Shown: piece by piece, positions 11,890-25,415 of the stretch
Layout of the letters: each line of letters opens with the position of its first letter
Numbering within the stretch: the first letter of the stretch is position 1
Assembly (NCBI GenBank): GCA_034440615.1
Contig: JAOTOM010004567.1
Location: 251,501-315,500, forward strand
Source: Ashinkailepas kermadecensis
Taxonomy: Eukaryota; Arthropoda; Thecostraca; Neolepadidae
Length of the DNA stretch: 64,000 nt
Direction: 5' to 3'
The notes under the pieces: model-generated
Databases searched by the model: none
What the model was told of the DNA's origin: nothing
Seen by the model: the letters and a program-made list of their open reading frames with translations, nothing else
Position numbers and translations under genes: made by a program

Positions 11890-12350
11890 GTATTAGCTTG
11901 TAACAATTGATGTGTTTACGCAACGATGTAATTGGATCTAAGATGCACTCCATTGAGCTTGGTAACTGTAATCAGGGCAGCGGTTTCGTCAACAAAAGCC
12001 GAAAGTTCCCAGGAAGGACGAATTATTAGCATTTCAGGATAAGTTCATTTATGGATTTTGAGCGATTTTCTGACTTACCTAGATTACCAATATAGATATA
12101 TGGAAAGGTCGGTACTTCGGCTGGTCTCGTCGGGCCTTCAACGAACCATAATGTTAAATACAACATAAGCGATCGAGATGCAAGCTTGACATCACTGAAG
12201 AACATTTCAATTATTGCACGCGCTAATGTATTCGGGTTAGTTATAGTTCCAGCAACCAACTACACTAATGCAAAAGAGGGTGACATAGCACCCGAACACG
12301 CCACATGCATAGACATTCGTAGGGGACATAGCAAACATTTAACTTCGGAC
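11890..12350 (-). pseudogene. LINE reverse-transcriptase relic, copy 1
   Basis: On the minus strand the frame reads a FVDETAALI motif near 12000, in place of the FADDT active site, followed by spaced Asn/Leu residues typical of the region after the RT catalytic motif in CR1/Jockey-type LINEs. Upstream (higher coordinates) a QPKYRPF-like string occupies the PQGS-x-LGP-LLF position. Stops and frame changes show decay. The same relic is at 26235-26690, and a related one is at 29040-29560. The family assignment is by motif only. Confidence 0.5.
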
Positions 12351-12779
12351 ATCATTGAAGCATATTTAAAATTAATCCGCGCGCTATTTCATTCGGGTCG
12401 CTCACTTTACTTCTAGTCTCACATTTGGAAAAATGTAATTATTTGGCTTAGGTGTGTGCAAGCCCATTTGCCACGGATGAATTAACAGTTGCGGCGGGAG
12501 TGCAGCATGCAGTCTCATGTCGGTCTCGGGGAGAACTTCCCAACGCCTTGATTCAGAGATGGCGAATGCTACCTTATTTCAATGGCCTCTCTAGCAACAA
12601 GTCTGCACCATGAGGACCCTGGCAATGGAGTCCTACCCCAAGGCTATCTCATCCCTTGTCATAATTGACGCAAGACCCACATAAGAGGATTATGGGCTCA
12701 GGATAACTACACACTTATTTTAATCACAATGTTAGATGCCACGGTGCTAAAGTAGGAGAATGCCCTGGTGGTTTGTCGT

Positions 12780-14110
12780 GGAACACTCCTATGGTAGATT
12801 AGATGTATCTCAAAGCGGAGTTGAGAAAATGCACATTTCTCCTCGGATCAGGCATCTAATATTCGAGAGATCTACAGGAGACGTGGTACGCCATAAATTG
12901 AGCAGTGCATGGTTTATCTGAATTATTCTATTAGTATCGCAACATAAGCTGATATGCCAGAAAGATTCCTGCAGAAAAGTACAGATCATTGGCGTTGTTC
13001 GAGATATTGTCCGAGTTACCAAGAAGACAATTAGCACTGCTGTACCCAGTTCTAATCAGACCTGCCTGATTCCAATCTTTAGAACTCGCTTAGAAGCTGA
13101 GAAGCAAGCGACTTCGGATGTCAGTTGGACGTAATTAATAAGCATGATTTTGAAAGCTACAGGTCAGTCCCACAGGCACGGCGTGGCCATTTTTGGTCGT
13201 CGCTGCTGTAGATTATACATTATCCTTCAGATGGAGTTTCAATCTCCTCGACGAATACCAGATTGCCCGTGGCTATATTCAGGCCAGAAGCATGCAATCC
13301 AAAAAGGTTGCGCATCGGTAGTCATTCTAGGTCCGGAAAATGTGAGGTGAATTATGTGTGTCGGTCGCTGGTCCAAAATGCTATGCATCATATCGTTCTA
13401 CAATCGAGGTCATGCAGGATATATGGAAGCAATCATTCTGCTAAGCATTTCGTGTTAAAAATGACGTCATACTGAGCATTGAACACCTTCGTTTCGGTTT
13501 GCCCATGATTCTGTATCGTGTGTTTGATATCATCACGTAAGGAAGATGTTATATCACCAATAATTGTCATATATTGCATGGTAAGTTCATTGCAAGCTTT
13601 CATTGCAAGCTTAAGCCTTTCACATCCTCACCCTAGCAGATTAGATAATAATGAATAATGCATAGGGGCTAGTTCTGGACAGTGTCGTCATGTTTGCTTG
13701 TATAAGCGCCTTTAATTAAGGGATTGCATTCCTTCGGTTCTGCTAGCGGCTAGAAAATCACCCGCTCCACAACGGACGCCTCCGACATCCGGCTTCCCGG
13801 TCAGGCGTCGTCAAGAATGCTAGCCAACATAAACAGAAATGCCGTAAACAGAGGGAAATGGAGCGCCAGGAAAGTATGGCCGACCGCGTCCAGAGCAGTT
13901 CGACAGAGATGAACTGGCCAGAGAAAGGCGGATGGTCAGCCATGATGTATGATGTCCCAGACAGCACAACTTCCAAGCAACATAACATTTTCGCCCGAAC
14001 CATATCAGTTGGGAACATACAATGGAGACAATAAAATCTGGGCTGCCCCCCGGATTAAAATATGCAACATCGGGTATGGGTAAGTATAATAAAACAGACT
14101 CAAACTTCTT
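12780..14110 (-). repeat. Decayed LINE-like block, copy 1
   Basis: About 1.3 kb that recurs, clearly diverged, at 30290-31050 and 34970-35590, and almost identically at 27126-28456. At 13740-13900 the minus strand matches the region at 34375-34510 that I read as the C terminus of a LINE ORF2 (EASV-ERVI motif). I found no intact frame. It may be several overlapping old LINE copies, or a repeated unit that includes LINE sequence. Confidence 0.4.
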
Positions 14111-14227
14111 CAAATACCAGATATGAATCGGCTTAGTTTGGTGTTTGATACGCCGGATTTGTGTCTATCTCAACGAAACTAATCACATATGCATCATTGT
14201 ATGCATATGTTATTTTTAAAACTGATG

Positions 14228-14298
<71 letters not shown>

Positions 14299-14332
14299 GT
14301 ATATACGCATACATATATGCATACATACGCAA

Positions 14333-14403
<71 letters not shown>
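14228..14403. repeat. AT microsatellites flanking a palindromic core
   Basis: Two AT arrays (14228-14292 and 14337-14402) flank a ~45-bp non-repeated core. Copy 2 has shorter arrays at the same place (28578-28732). Confidence 0.95.
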
Positions 14404-14406
<3 letters not shown>

Positions 14407-14681
14407 GGAAACATTTCATGAATATTCATGCTTGGATCTCAGATTGGCTATTTTCTCTTCATGCTCTTCAGAGGCACATCTCACTAATAATGTCTATTGC
14501 TAGCGACACATATTCAACGTTTCTTTGCACATAGGTGGCATCTTCAAGAAAAGCAAAGCAACAGCAACCATAGGACAAAAACATGTGAGGAATATATTAA
14601 ATTCCCACGTCTTTCCTAAACATGACCAGATTTCTCAGAAATTCCGGTCACCACCTTCAGAGTGTAAGCGGTCGACATTGT

Positions 14682-15126
<445 letters not shown>

Positions 15127-15980
15127 GTCTCAGTATTATTGTTATTGTTCTCCTTATTATTACAAGTTACAGTTCTATCATATGTCCCAAAGCTGAGATG
15201 TTCCACCAAATACTTCAGATCGAAAAAGCGTTGAAAATACACCCCATGACCTTTATACAGTGTTGATATGTGAGTGACCTGTAGTCAAATACCGCACCAA
15301 TCATCTTTGTTGTATCATTTGTTATGTCCAAAACATCATTGAAACCCATTTCGGAGCATTTAAATACAATCTCAGCGATCCATAACAGTGTCAAGCCGAA
15401 CCACGCAAAATAAGCAAAATGTACCATGTTTGACCTCATTTGGTCCTGATGATATTGACCTGAGGTCATGTTATTTGTACACAATAGAGATCGCCACCGT
15501 ACCCATCTACTCTGAAAGTTTCGTAACTCTACTTTAATCTTAGGTGGTGCGGAATCCCCCCCCCCCTCCTTCCAGTGCGCGAATTTTTCAGAGGTCCTGC
15601 AGGGCAAGTGTGATAAATAACAGCTGTACATCGTACATAATATTGGATGGAGGCCTACCCAAACCCACACAGGAAAACCGCCAGGCATGCAGTGCTATAA
15701 CATAAAAAGTGAGCATGAGATAAGGAATGATTCAGTTGATCAAGCTCATCAAGAAAGATGCTCCTGGGGACTGAAAAGCAAACGCAAAACCGATGGGACT
15801 TACTCCGAAGAGTGAAGAACAAGATTTCAAATTAATTAAAATAAAAGTCCGCACTTAAAGAAACATTAAGACTATGCTAAAAAGCAAGTTAAGGGCATTC
15901 AACTTCTCTTAATAATGAAAGAACATAGACAGCATCAAAATTGCAACTAAAACTAATAGTAAAGGGAGAATACCCTACAC
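15127..15980. other. Unique spacer between the duplicates
   Basis: Not shared with either duplicate. A 157-codon minus-strand frame spans 15688-15215. Its second half is hydrophobic (FAWFGLTLLWIAEIVF) and reads plausibly as a membrane-protein exon, but a frame of this length is also expected by chance in 64 kb. I do not call a gene. Confidence 0.5.
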
Positions 15981-16287
15981 CCTAAAAGCACTAGGAATAT
16001 TAAGATGCAATGAACAGTTCTTGCGTAAGATTTAGCAAACGCCTTCCAACTGGGTCATGAAAGATGTACCTTGACGGCCGGAGGACATGGAGGAATTCAC
16101 GTGTCGCGGCCCGCGTACAACACAAAGACTGTGCTCGGCCGCTTCCACTCAAGAAAACGGCATGTGCTGAAGAGGCTGAGATCTTGAGAATCTTGAGAAT
16201 GTGAAGATTTGTGTTACTCATTACGGATGATGAATCTATGTTGCACTATTTTGCATGCAAGAATGGTGTGTGGGTGTGGCTACGTGG

Positions 16288-16325
<38 letters not shown>

Positions 16326-16923
16326 GGGTGGGTGTGTGTGTGCATGTATGTATCCGTACGATCAGAGATTCCCTGTATTCAGAAAATACTGACTCACGTT
16401 CAAACGCTGGAACACTGTTTCATCAATGTATTTGTTATTAAGTCAATCTTGTACGCTCAGTAACAATTGCGTAACATCACCTGGCCACCAACATCAGCGA
16501 ATCATATAACAATATTAAAACTGGAGTACCTCAAACTACGAGCAAAAGGTGAACAAATTGCAGTTCAGGTACAATAAATACAAAACAAAAACCATTGGGC
16601 ACGAAGAACATTTAGGGTAAAAACAACTTAAAGTTGAAGCGTTTGAGCAGAAGTGCCGGCACTGGGCTCTGCTGACCTGGGCCCATTGGTAATAATTCAA
16701 TTGGAATGGCACCAAAGACATGGCACAGTCGCTCCGTTGAGCCCATAGCCGTATCCGTCAGCCATATTGAAGTTACCGCTGGTCGTGTGCTCCGCTGATG
16801 ACAAGCCAATGGCAGAGCCTCAGGTAACACAGACTCGCCGCTCGGCCCTACGCCTGTACGGAGCGGTGACGTGGTCGGGCACACAGCCAACGTCAGGTCA
16901 TGCTTCGCGGGGGAGCGATGGGC

Positions 16924-19308
16924 CTACTCGACACTCCACGAGTCTTCAAAGTCCTTCTGTAGCTGGTCCATCCAGACCGAGTGGTTGACCTCCCACGCGT
17001 CGGTATCGATGCCTCGGCCCGAGCTGGTGAATTCGCTGATGAAATAGGCCAATCCCGCGATGATCACGACCATGGAGACGGCGGCCACGATTAGGCCGAC
17101 GGCGGGCCCTGGCAGAGATAAGGAATCGTCAGAGGTGAGAGAATGGAAGGAACTGTCAGAGGTGAAGAACCGTCAGAGGTGCGGAACCGTCACAGGCGAG
17201 AGCCGTCAAAGGTGTGGCGTCGTCAGCGCTGAGATCTGAGAGACGTGAGAAAACGTCAGACGTGAGAGCCGACAGAGGTGAGGCACCGTCATAGGTGAGG
17301 AACCGTCAGAGGCGAGAACCCTCAAAGGCGAGGTGTCATCAGTGGTGAGAGCCGAGAGACGTGAGAAAACGTCAGAGGTGAGGGCCGACAGAGGTGAGAC
17401 CTTAACAGGCTAGAGCCGACAGAGGTGAGACGTTCTTCGCACATACACCTCGCAAGGGAGTCAACTGAACCACAAAAAAAGTATTTCTATCGCGACAAAG
17501 TAGCTGGAAGATAACTTGTCGGGCACATTGTCGTCATAGAGATCCTTGGTCACAAAGTCCTAAGTGGCGTCGCCTTTTGAATATCGGCTCGAAGATCCAC
17601 GAACCCTGGATACAGTTCAAACATCGCTCTCAAATGGCGGCGAACCAGATTGTGCGCCGAGTGAACCAAGGTGAACCAGAGTGTACGTTAGTGCGGGGGA
17701 GGCCCCCACCGCATTGTCGCACTATATTGCAACAGATTATGTTGCCATGACAAATTGTGCCAGCGTTTACCACGTCCAGCTACCGGAAATTCTGTACTGT
17801 TTGAATATTCTTCACCTACAAATTGAAGAATGCATTAATGAATATATCTCATTACATGGGAAGCCAAGTTTTGGCAGCAGAAATATCACTTGAAAGGAAC
17901 CACCCGATGAACACAAGCACTGGTTGGCTTTAAATCCAGCTTCCTTGAAGGCGTTTTGTGACAAAATCGAGTAAAGAGACATCTCACCGATGGCTCCGGC
18001 GCCTCCAAATCCTCCGAGACCACCTAGAAGACCGCCTAGACCTTGGCGGCGGATGTTGGTGCTGAACCGATCCAACAAACTGGAAACACAAACATAAAAC
18101 AAATATTAGCGCACCAGGTCACCGTGATGTCGATCGTGTATGGCGATGGCCCGATTATATGGCCCGTATAGGCGTATGTAACAGCGAAATAGTTAGCACG
18201 GAAGTCACAAGTCGATGCGTATCTGACGTGACTTCCAAATGAATGGCTATGTGAACTGTGCAATCGCTTTCTTGCAACACTCAGGAAGTAGAAGATATAT
18301 ATGCCAGTTTCAAACAACATGGAAATAGTCTCCACGAAGCGCTTGGAATTTCGTGAGAGATCACCCCGAATGTCTATTAAGTGAGATGATGATTCCATCA
18401 TACGTGAAGAAGAGCGCTAACCGGATCAGCATTATTCATTCCAAGAAAATAAACCTGCTGAAGACCGTTTTACCTGGCTTAAGTTACGCTGCATACTGCC
18501 CTTCTATTCAGCTGCCCACCAGACAAATATAGATGGTTGATGGCTAATACATGGCCATTCGATTAATTATTCCGAACGACGGAAAAGGAAAACGATCATC
18601 CTTTGCGGACGAGAAAAACGTAGTATAACTTGGTTTAGCATTGGAGTTATCTGGACTCGCAACATAACACAAAACACTGAAAACGTCGTACTTTAGTCCA
18701 GTATTAAATCATCGTGCGTTGGTATCCTGTGATGTACGGTGGTTCCGTTCTCTTCGTGAGTCTAGTCAACACTCCTTGGCGACAATGTGTGTGATTCGAT
18801 AATATTCCGAAGACGTCCATGGTGAGATGTCGGCTATTTCCAAGTAGTTTCAGTTACGATTCATGGTTACGTAACAGCTGCACGGTGTTGATCCACATGG
18901 CAAGTAGCGCTGTGCAGAGGAGCACGGTGCTCAAAACCGGTACCAAGTACCGGTTTTGTCACTCTCCCTGTCACAGGGAACTGTGACATGGAGAGTTCCC
19001 TTGCTTATGAGCATAGTTAGTCGTCTTTTGACCGTGATGTTTTCTGAGGTTATTTTTTTTCTGGACTAGATAGCAAGCAACTATTGGCTTTGAAAACTGA
19101 GTGATACATATTTTCTTCTGTTCTTCGATCGAGTTTTGGGATGTAGTTTTTACACGGACCTCTGCTGTCGGTGTGGTTGCTGGTAGTCGTAGTTGTTGTA
19201 GTTGGCGTAGGCATTTGGAGCTGAAGGCGCGTTCTGCTGCTGGTCGAAGCCACCGTCTGCCGCCGTTACGGCCACCACGGCCATAAAGAAACACGCGATC
19301 GTCTTCAT
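16924..19308 (-). CDS. Small signal-peptide/transmembrane protein, paralogue 2 (spliced)
   Basis: Coding exons on the minus strand: 19308-19160, 18079-17988 and 17108-16924; 141 codons plus stop. Splice sites and phases are the same as in paralogue 1. The untranslated part of the first coding exon starts at 19322. The product has the same layout: signal peptide, Q/N/Y-rich stretch, RFSTNIRRQ, Gly-rich linker, one hydrophobic segment, acidic tail ending FEDSWSVE. The only amino-acid difference from paralogue 1 that I noticed in the tail is Gln for Arg after WMD. Intron 2 keeps ~54 bp lost from paralogue 1. Upstream lie the TATA box and non-coding exon. Function unknown; no name is assigned. 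Confidence 0.65.
17123..17433 (-). repeat. Intronic minisatellite, paralogue 2
   Basis: Same GTCAGAGGTGAG-type array as in paralogue 1, directly before the last exon's acceptor, with scattered single-base differences. Confidence 0.85.
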
Positions 19309-20403
19309 GGCGAACTCCGAAACTGGGGGCACAGTTATGAGAACAACTCAAGTGATGTTACTGTGCGAGTTGTCGGCTTTTGTCGAAGTGAATGCAGAAG
19401 TTGCCCTGCAACTAATAAGGTCGGTGAATGCGGTGCGGGCTGCTGCTGCTGGCAACGTTGACTGCGACAGCAGCTCTTGCTGCGGACGCCAGAGCCCCAC
19501 ATGGCACAGCTGATCTGCGGAGTCATGCTTGTGACGTCTGGAATCGCAACGTTCAAAGTAAGCGTGCTGGTCAGTCCATGGGGATGCGAAGAGAATGCCC
19601 CGACTGCTGACGTCACACTGGCTATCGCTGAGCTCCCACTGTTGTCTGGCCCCAGGGTTGCAGGTCGACCAGTGCCGATGCCCCACCGCATCCTGTCAAC
19701 CCAGCTGCAACTCACCTTCTCAATCAGTGCCGAGGGGCTTCCTTACACATGGATCAGAAGTGCTGCATCATACCGACACGAACATGTGACAGCTTAGGGA
19801 CCACAGCTCAAGGTGGACTGGTACGAAATAATCAAGAATATGCTTCTGTGAATCGGATGGATTTCGGCCATTGTAACAAAGTGCTACATCCTGGCTCCTG
19901 AAAAACTTAGAGCTACATATAATTTGATATCGGCGGAAAACCACTATCATCAGCGACTTAGATTGTACAGGTAAATGACGTTGTGAACGTATGCAAAAAA
20001 GTGTTTTCATGATGAATACAAGTAATTAAACATAGCTCTGATTACAAAATGAACCAAAATGACAAGAGAGCATTTTAGCTCCTCATGATTATGACAGATG
20101 AATATGCACTCGAAATGTATCATTGTGTCTTCGATTACTACCCTTTTGACCTCGGTAAATGCAAATTACTTGGCAGGATTTTTATCCTTTCCATTTATGC
20201 TCAATGTTTCATGTTTGAGAGCTGCACGTCAGCATGCAGTCAGTCGCAAGCTGCGAAACTCCGTCCTCAGCAGGTGGCTGGAGAGCGTCGTCGCTGACCC
20301 TTCCGCCACCCGAACCTTCCGTGCCGCGTATCGTGGCGCAAGATAGAATCCATGGCGACGCTAGCGCCGCACGTGGTGGCAGCCGTCAGTGCCGGAAGGT
20401 TAC

Positions 20404-20466
20404 CTGTATTGCGGCCGACTAGAAGGCAACTGTGTGAGTGGAACTGAAACCGTCCTCTTTTATATA
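20404..20466 (-). promoter_or_regulatory. TATA box and non-coding exon 1, paralogue 2
   Basis: Minus strand TATATAAAAG at 20466-20457, with the exon ending ATACAG/GTAACC at 20404. The conserved intronic block follows at 20403-20246. Confidence 0.5.
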
Positions 20467-21451
20467 TGTAGGTGTTCTACTGACACAGGTACCGGCAAGG
20501 ATTGCGGGCTCCGGCTTCAAACGCAATGAGACAGGCTGAGACGGACCAAAGTCGTGGCATGAATCGGTGTTCCGGAATCGGATCCTCTGTAGTCAGATGA
20601 GGAGCATGGGCGGTCTGAGGCACCAAAATGAGGTGAGGAAGGAAAAGCCATAGCTATATCCTACCTCCGCCCACACCCCAGAAAAAAATGAATGTCCGCG
20701 GATTTTTCCCACCTTATTTTTTGTTTCCGGAATTCGATAGCTGCTTTGAATTTTTGCTGCGAAAAAAAAAATTATTTTTTCGGAAATTAGTGTCATATTT
20801 TTCGAGACCTTTCTGTTACGCCATAGAGCACACCTACCGAACCGGGGATAAAGATAAGGCAATGGATTCACACCTTAAAAGCGAAATTGGCGGGCTTAAA
20901 TTTTTGCATAGGGGAGAGTGGGGTAAAATGCCCAGGGTTTAGGGAAATTGGCATTGTGACCAAATTAACCCCCGAATCCTGGATCTCTGAATGTCAACAC
21001 GAAGCCCCATCATTTTTATATCCACTGGAATGCACTGGATCACTGAGACTTGTCTCGTTTTCTCATTGTTGAGATTTTACCAGACGCATGCAAAAGGGCG
21101 TCTTACCCCATGGGGTGGGTAAGATGCCCCATGGGTATGGGTAAGATGCCCCTGCCATGGGCATTTTTCCCATTGCCATAAAATGCAAACTTTATCGTTC
21201 ATGATATCGTAGGCACTTCAACCGGCAGACGCATTCCTTCCCCTCACTGAAAAAAATCAACCAAACGTTCATGTTTTAATCTGAGTTTGCGAAAAAGAAA
21301 CGCTTTGGTACCGAAATCACCAGCCACCCGTGAATTCTTCTAAAGGTAGAATTCCACCAGGCTGGTGCCAACACATCACCATAGGGCATAGCATGCTTTC
21401 ACAAGTTTCAATTCAACTTAAAACATACGCTGACAGCACAGATCAAATGTA

Positions 21452-23548
21452 TTAGCGGCATGGCTCACAAGTGTAGCCACCATCGCCGTTAGCTTGTACG
21501 TCGGTACAGAGCACACAGGCCCAGCCTTGGCAGGCTGCGCACTGAATCCACTCTTCACATGACATGATAAATATCATGCCACAGATAATGCACCTGGTGT
21601 CATCTGGTTCTTGCGGCGTTGCAGATTTGCCAGCTTGTTGTTTTTGCTTTTGCGATCCTGGTTTTGTCTGTCTTGTCCCCTTCTTTTTAGCTGCCTCTAC
21701 TTTTTCTTTTCCCTTCTTCATTTTTCTTTCTTCAAGCATTTTCTTGTTGGGAGACGACGTGATTACTATGGCTTGTTCAGCCCGACGAGATCTCTTTCTC
21801 TTTTCCGCTCGCGGAGTGGTGCATAACATATCTAGAATGCTGGTTGGTGACTGCTGCGCGCTCTCCTCGAGACCGGCAGCTGTGGCGCTCGAGCCCGCAG
21901 GCTCCGGCGCCGGTTCCTGAGACGGCTGCACTACGTTCTCATCGAGACCGGCAGCTGTGGCGCTCGAGCCCGCAGACTCCGGCGCCGGTTCCTGAGACGG
22001 CTGCACTACGTTCTCATCGAGACCGGCAGCTGTGGCGCTCGAGCCCGCAGACTCCGGCGCCGGTTCCTGAGATGACTGCAGCACGCTCTCGTCGAGACCG
22101 GCAGCTGTGGCGCTCGAGCCCGCAGACTCCGGCGCCGGTTCCTGAGACGGCTGCACTAAGTTCTCATCGAGACCGGCAGCTGTGGCGCTCGAGCCCGCAG
22201 ACTCCGGCGCCGGTTCCTGAGACGACTGCAGCACGCTCTCGTCGAGACCGGCAGCTGTGGCGCTCGAGCCCGCAGTCTCCGGCGCCGGTTCTTGAGACGA
22301 CTGTAGCGCGCTCCCGTCGAGACCGGCGGGGGAATCGGGAGCCTCCTCCTCAGTCTTCCGTGCGGGTGCAAAATCATCCTCGGTGAAAACCATGTCACAG
22401 GGCCATATTCCTGAGGCTTTAAATCCATTGATCGCCCGCTCCATGGTAGCAGATCTCGAGTAGGCAGTGCTGAAGATCTGAGCCAGCTCGTACTCGGTCA
22501 CGCGCCTACCTGGATGGGCACGCATCCAGGTGTCCACCGCGTTGTTGTACGCGCTCTTGAGGGACTTGAATACCGCCACATCTAGCGGCTGCATTCTATG
22601 AGTAGAATGCGACAGCAGTGTGATGATTGTCACGCCGTTTTCCCGAGCCATGTCCACGACCTCGAGCGACTTATGGCTGTGATGGCCATCGAGGATGATC
22701 ACGTGTTTGTCCTGCATTGAGGGCTTCACCACCGCCAGGAAATGGTGGAACCACGTGAGGAAAACCTCCTGATCGGTCCATCCAGACTTAGTGCACGTTC
22801 CCACCGAGCCTGGCGGCGCACCGTTCATCAGGCTTTGAACCATCTTCATCCTGCCGAAGACGAAGACTGGAGGTAAGTACAACCCAGCCGCGTTGACTGC
22901 GCACAGAACAGTGACAGTCTTGCCGCGCTCTCCGCTTGTGATTTTCCCGACTCTTTTAACGCCTTTGGAAGCAACGATCTTCCCTGGAGTTTGTACGTTG
23001 GTCACCCCAGTTTCATCCATATTCCATACTTTCATGGGCCCGTAGTCGCCTCCGTCGAGAACTGATTCGTATGCGTCGAAGAACTTCTTGACCTGAGGTC
23101 GGTTGAATCCGACGGCTCGGGATAGGCTTGTGGCTTCTAGGCTCCTGATTGACAGGCTTGGGTGGCGACGCAAAAATCCGTAAAGCCAGTCTTTCCCAGC
23201 CATCCTGTGCTCTTTGTCGAACCGCACTTTCATGTCCATCTTCTCTGCGAACTTGTAGGCTAGACGCCGTACGTCCAGTGCTGTGAGCCCAAAAAGAAGT
23301 TTCTCCATTTCTTTGATCTTTTGTACGAGTTGTTCCTCCATTTCCTTTGGAATGTCTGTAGACCTTCCCAGACTTCCCGGGACCAGCACCTTCTTGTCTC
23401 GGTGGCGACGCAGTGTTTTTCTGGATATCTTGTACATTTTGGAGACCTTATGCAGGGAAGATCCACTACGTATGGCTTAAAATGCTTGCTTGAGACTCTC
23501 TTGGCCATAGGAGCCTCGGTCCGATGTCCTGGTTCTGGTTCGTGCCAT
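21452..23548 (-). pseudogene. Pogo/Tigger-like transposase with PHD-like finger, copy 2
   Basis: The Met at 23437 opens a 661-codon frame. Upstream, the likely true ATG at 23548 (MARTRTRTSD) is separated from it by one in-frame TAA at 23479-23477, the same stop as in copy 1. Order in the 661-residue frame: end of the psq-type helix-turn-helix (1-20), CENP-B-type DNA-binding region (~30-105), DDE core with Asp141 (WNMDETG), Asp250 (ILDGHHSH) and Asp286 (PLDVAVF), about six and a half 25-residue repeats (~390-550), a Lys-rich stretch, and a C-terminal Cys-rich finger. The finger resembles a PHD finger of the type fused to some transposases (CIIC, EEWIQCAAC, WACVLC, YTCEPC), with Cys where the PHD His normally sits. 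The family catalyses cut-and-paste transposition. A shorter product from Met 23437 would lack most of the first DNA-binding motif. Confidence 0.85.
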
Positions 23549-23889
23549 GTTACGTGACCCTGAAAATGATATCGGAATTAGAAAATTGTTGGTGGAATTT
23601 GATACAAACTGATTAGGGTTGTGGCAAGGTATTATCTGATGGTGTTTGCCAAGGACGCATGAACCGGGGGTGGTGAGGAGAATAGGAAGGGCAGAGGGCA
23701 TCAAAGAGGGCAGGAAGGGCATCCATCAAGTCGAAAAGCGTTTCAGATAACTTCATTTAGTTTCAACCCTATTTGTAGTTGTAGTTCAAAAATATGCTAT
23801 GAAATGCTATGCAAAGATGTATGCAAACATTCCAAAGTCGAAAGATAAGGAATAGTCAGGCACTGAAAACCATGAACTCACGTGAGCCA

Positions 23890-24660
23890 AAGGGCGGATC
23901 CAGAAATTGTCATGGGGTACTTTGACTGGAGAGGCGCCACTTTGAAAGTACCTGGATGGGCGCATCTGGGTGACAAATTCGAGGAGGTACCCTCGAGCAG
24001 ACATGGCCTTGGAAGGGGTGCCTTTTTTATCAGGGGCGCTTCCGACTGAAAATTCAGAAGTGGAAATGCATTCGAACCTTCCCAGCGGTGTGCGCCTTCT
24101 ACCGGACGGAGGGGCACCACCTTCAATTGAGAGAAACCTTCCTCCAGTGTCCCTTGTATTCGCCACTGCCTGGGCTTACCAAAGTAGCGCTCACCTCCCT
24201 GATCCTTTCTTGATGACATAGTATTCATCAGTGAGATTCATCATGCTTGATGATGGTCTATTTTTGTAAGGCTGTTATAGATAACGCAGATATAGATTAT
24301 ACAGAACATAGATTCCATTGATCCAGGGGCGGATCCAGGAATTGCCATCGAGGGAGGGGTGGCATATGTCCCGAGGGGCGCCACTTCGAATGTACTTGGT
24401 GAGGCGCCTTCGAAGTTTTGCCTTCCGAGTGGGGCCAGAGGCTTAAAAATTCGAGGCGAGGGTGGGTTGTGGGTGTGGCTTTGTATGGTTTTTGGAGGGC
24501 ACTTTCCTCCTGAAATGTTGACTTTGCACCCCCCACAAAAAAAAAAACTTCCAGCATTGGACCCTGTGTGGGATGCTCCCACACTTACCAATCCATATGG
24601 TTCTGCCCATTGCCTTCATGCATTGTGCCATTCCAATAATTTCAGAAACTTACCACTATG
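23890..24660. mobile_element. MITE-like fragments, copy 2
   Basis: Same pair of GGCGGATCCAG-starting fragments as at 9570-10340 (starts near 23891 and 24325). Confidence 0.45.
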
Positions 24661-25252
24661 CACACCTTGACTGCATCGCTCCCCCGGCAGGAAGCAGAGG
24701 ACGCCCCCTTCAAAAGGCCTAAGCACAATGATATTGGCGAAAAAAATCAAGTTGCTTATGACAATTGTTTTAAATACCACAATCCATATAGTCCGGTTAA
24801 GTTACGTTTATGTACTTTGGTATGCATGAAGCATGGTATGCATGCATGCATGGTAAGTGCCTTAATGTGCGGACCGCACCTCATGCGGACAAACCGCCCT
24901 CTGTCTCTGGCCCAGCGAACAACACATTGCTCTCATAGTTGGGACATTAGAGTTATTGAATTATTTAGTTGCAGCCGTCCGGAAATCAGAACAGCCAGCT
25001 TAGGCATGCCTCAAGACGCGGATACAAATGGTATCAGTTGCACTTCTGGTGGAGTCGGAGTAAGGTGACCATCCTGTTGCACCGTTGCTTTTTTTTGCGA
25101 GGAAAGCCACCACCATATCTTAGAAGAATAAGTATACAGGAGGAGCTCTCAGTTACGTAGCCAACAAGTAACACCAAGGCTTCTGGGGCCACTTAGTGAA
25201 ATGTTTTTTGGCTAGGGAAAAAGGCGAAGGATATGTTGCTGTAATGTAGCGT

Positions 25253-25415
<163 letters not shown>

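Noticed and set aside
15215..15688. Chemoreceptor-like exon on the minus strand
   Set aside because: Hydrophobic composition only; no family motif or splice support, and length is within chance expectation.
21844..22386. 180-codon plus-strand Arg/Pro-rich frame
   Set aside because: Antisense of the 25-residue repeats of the pogo transposase.
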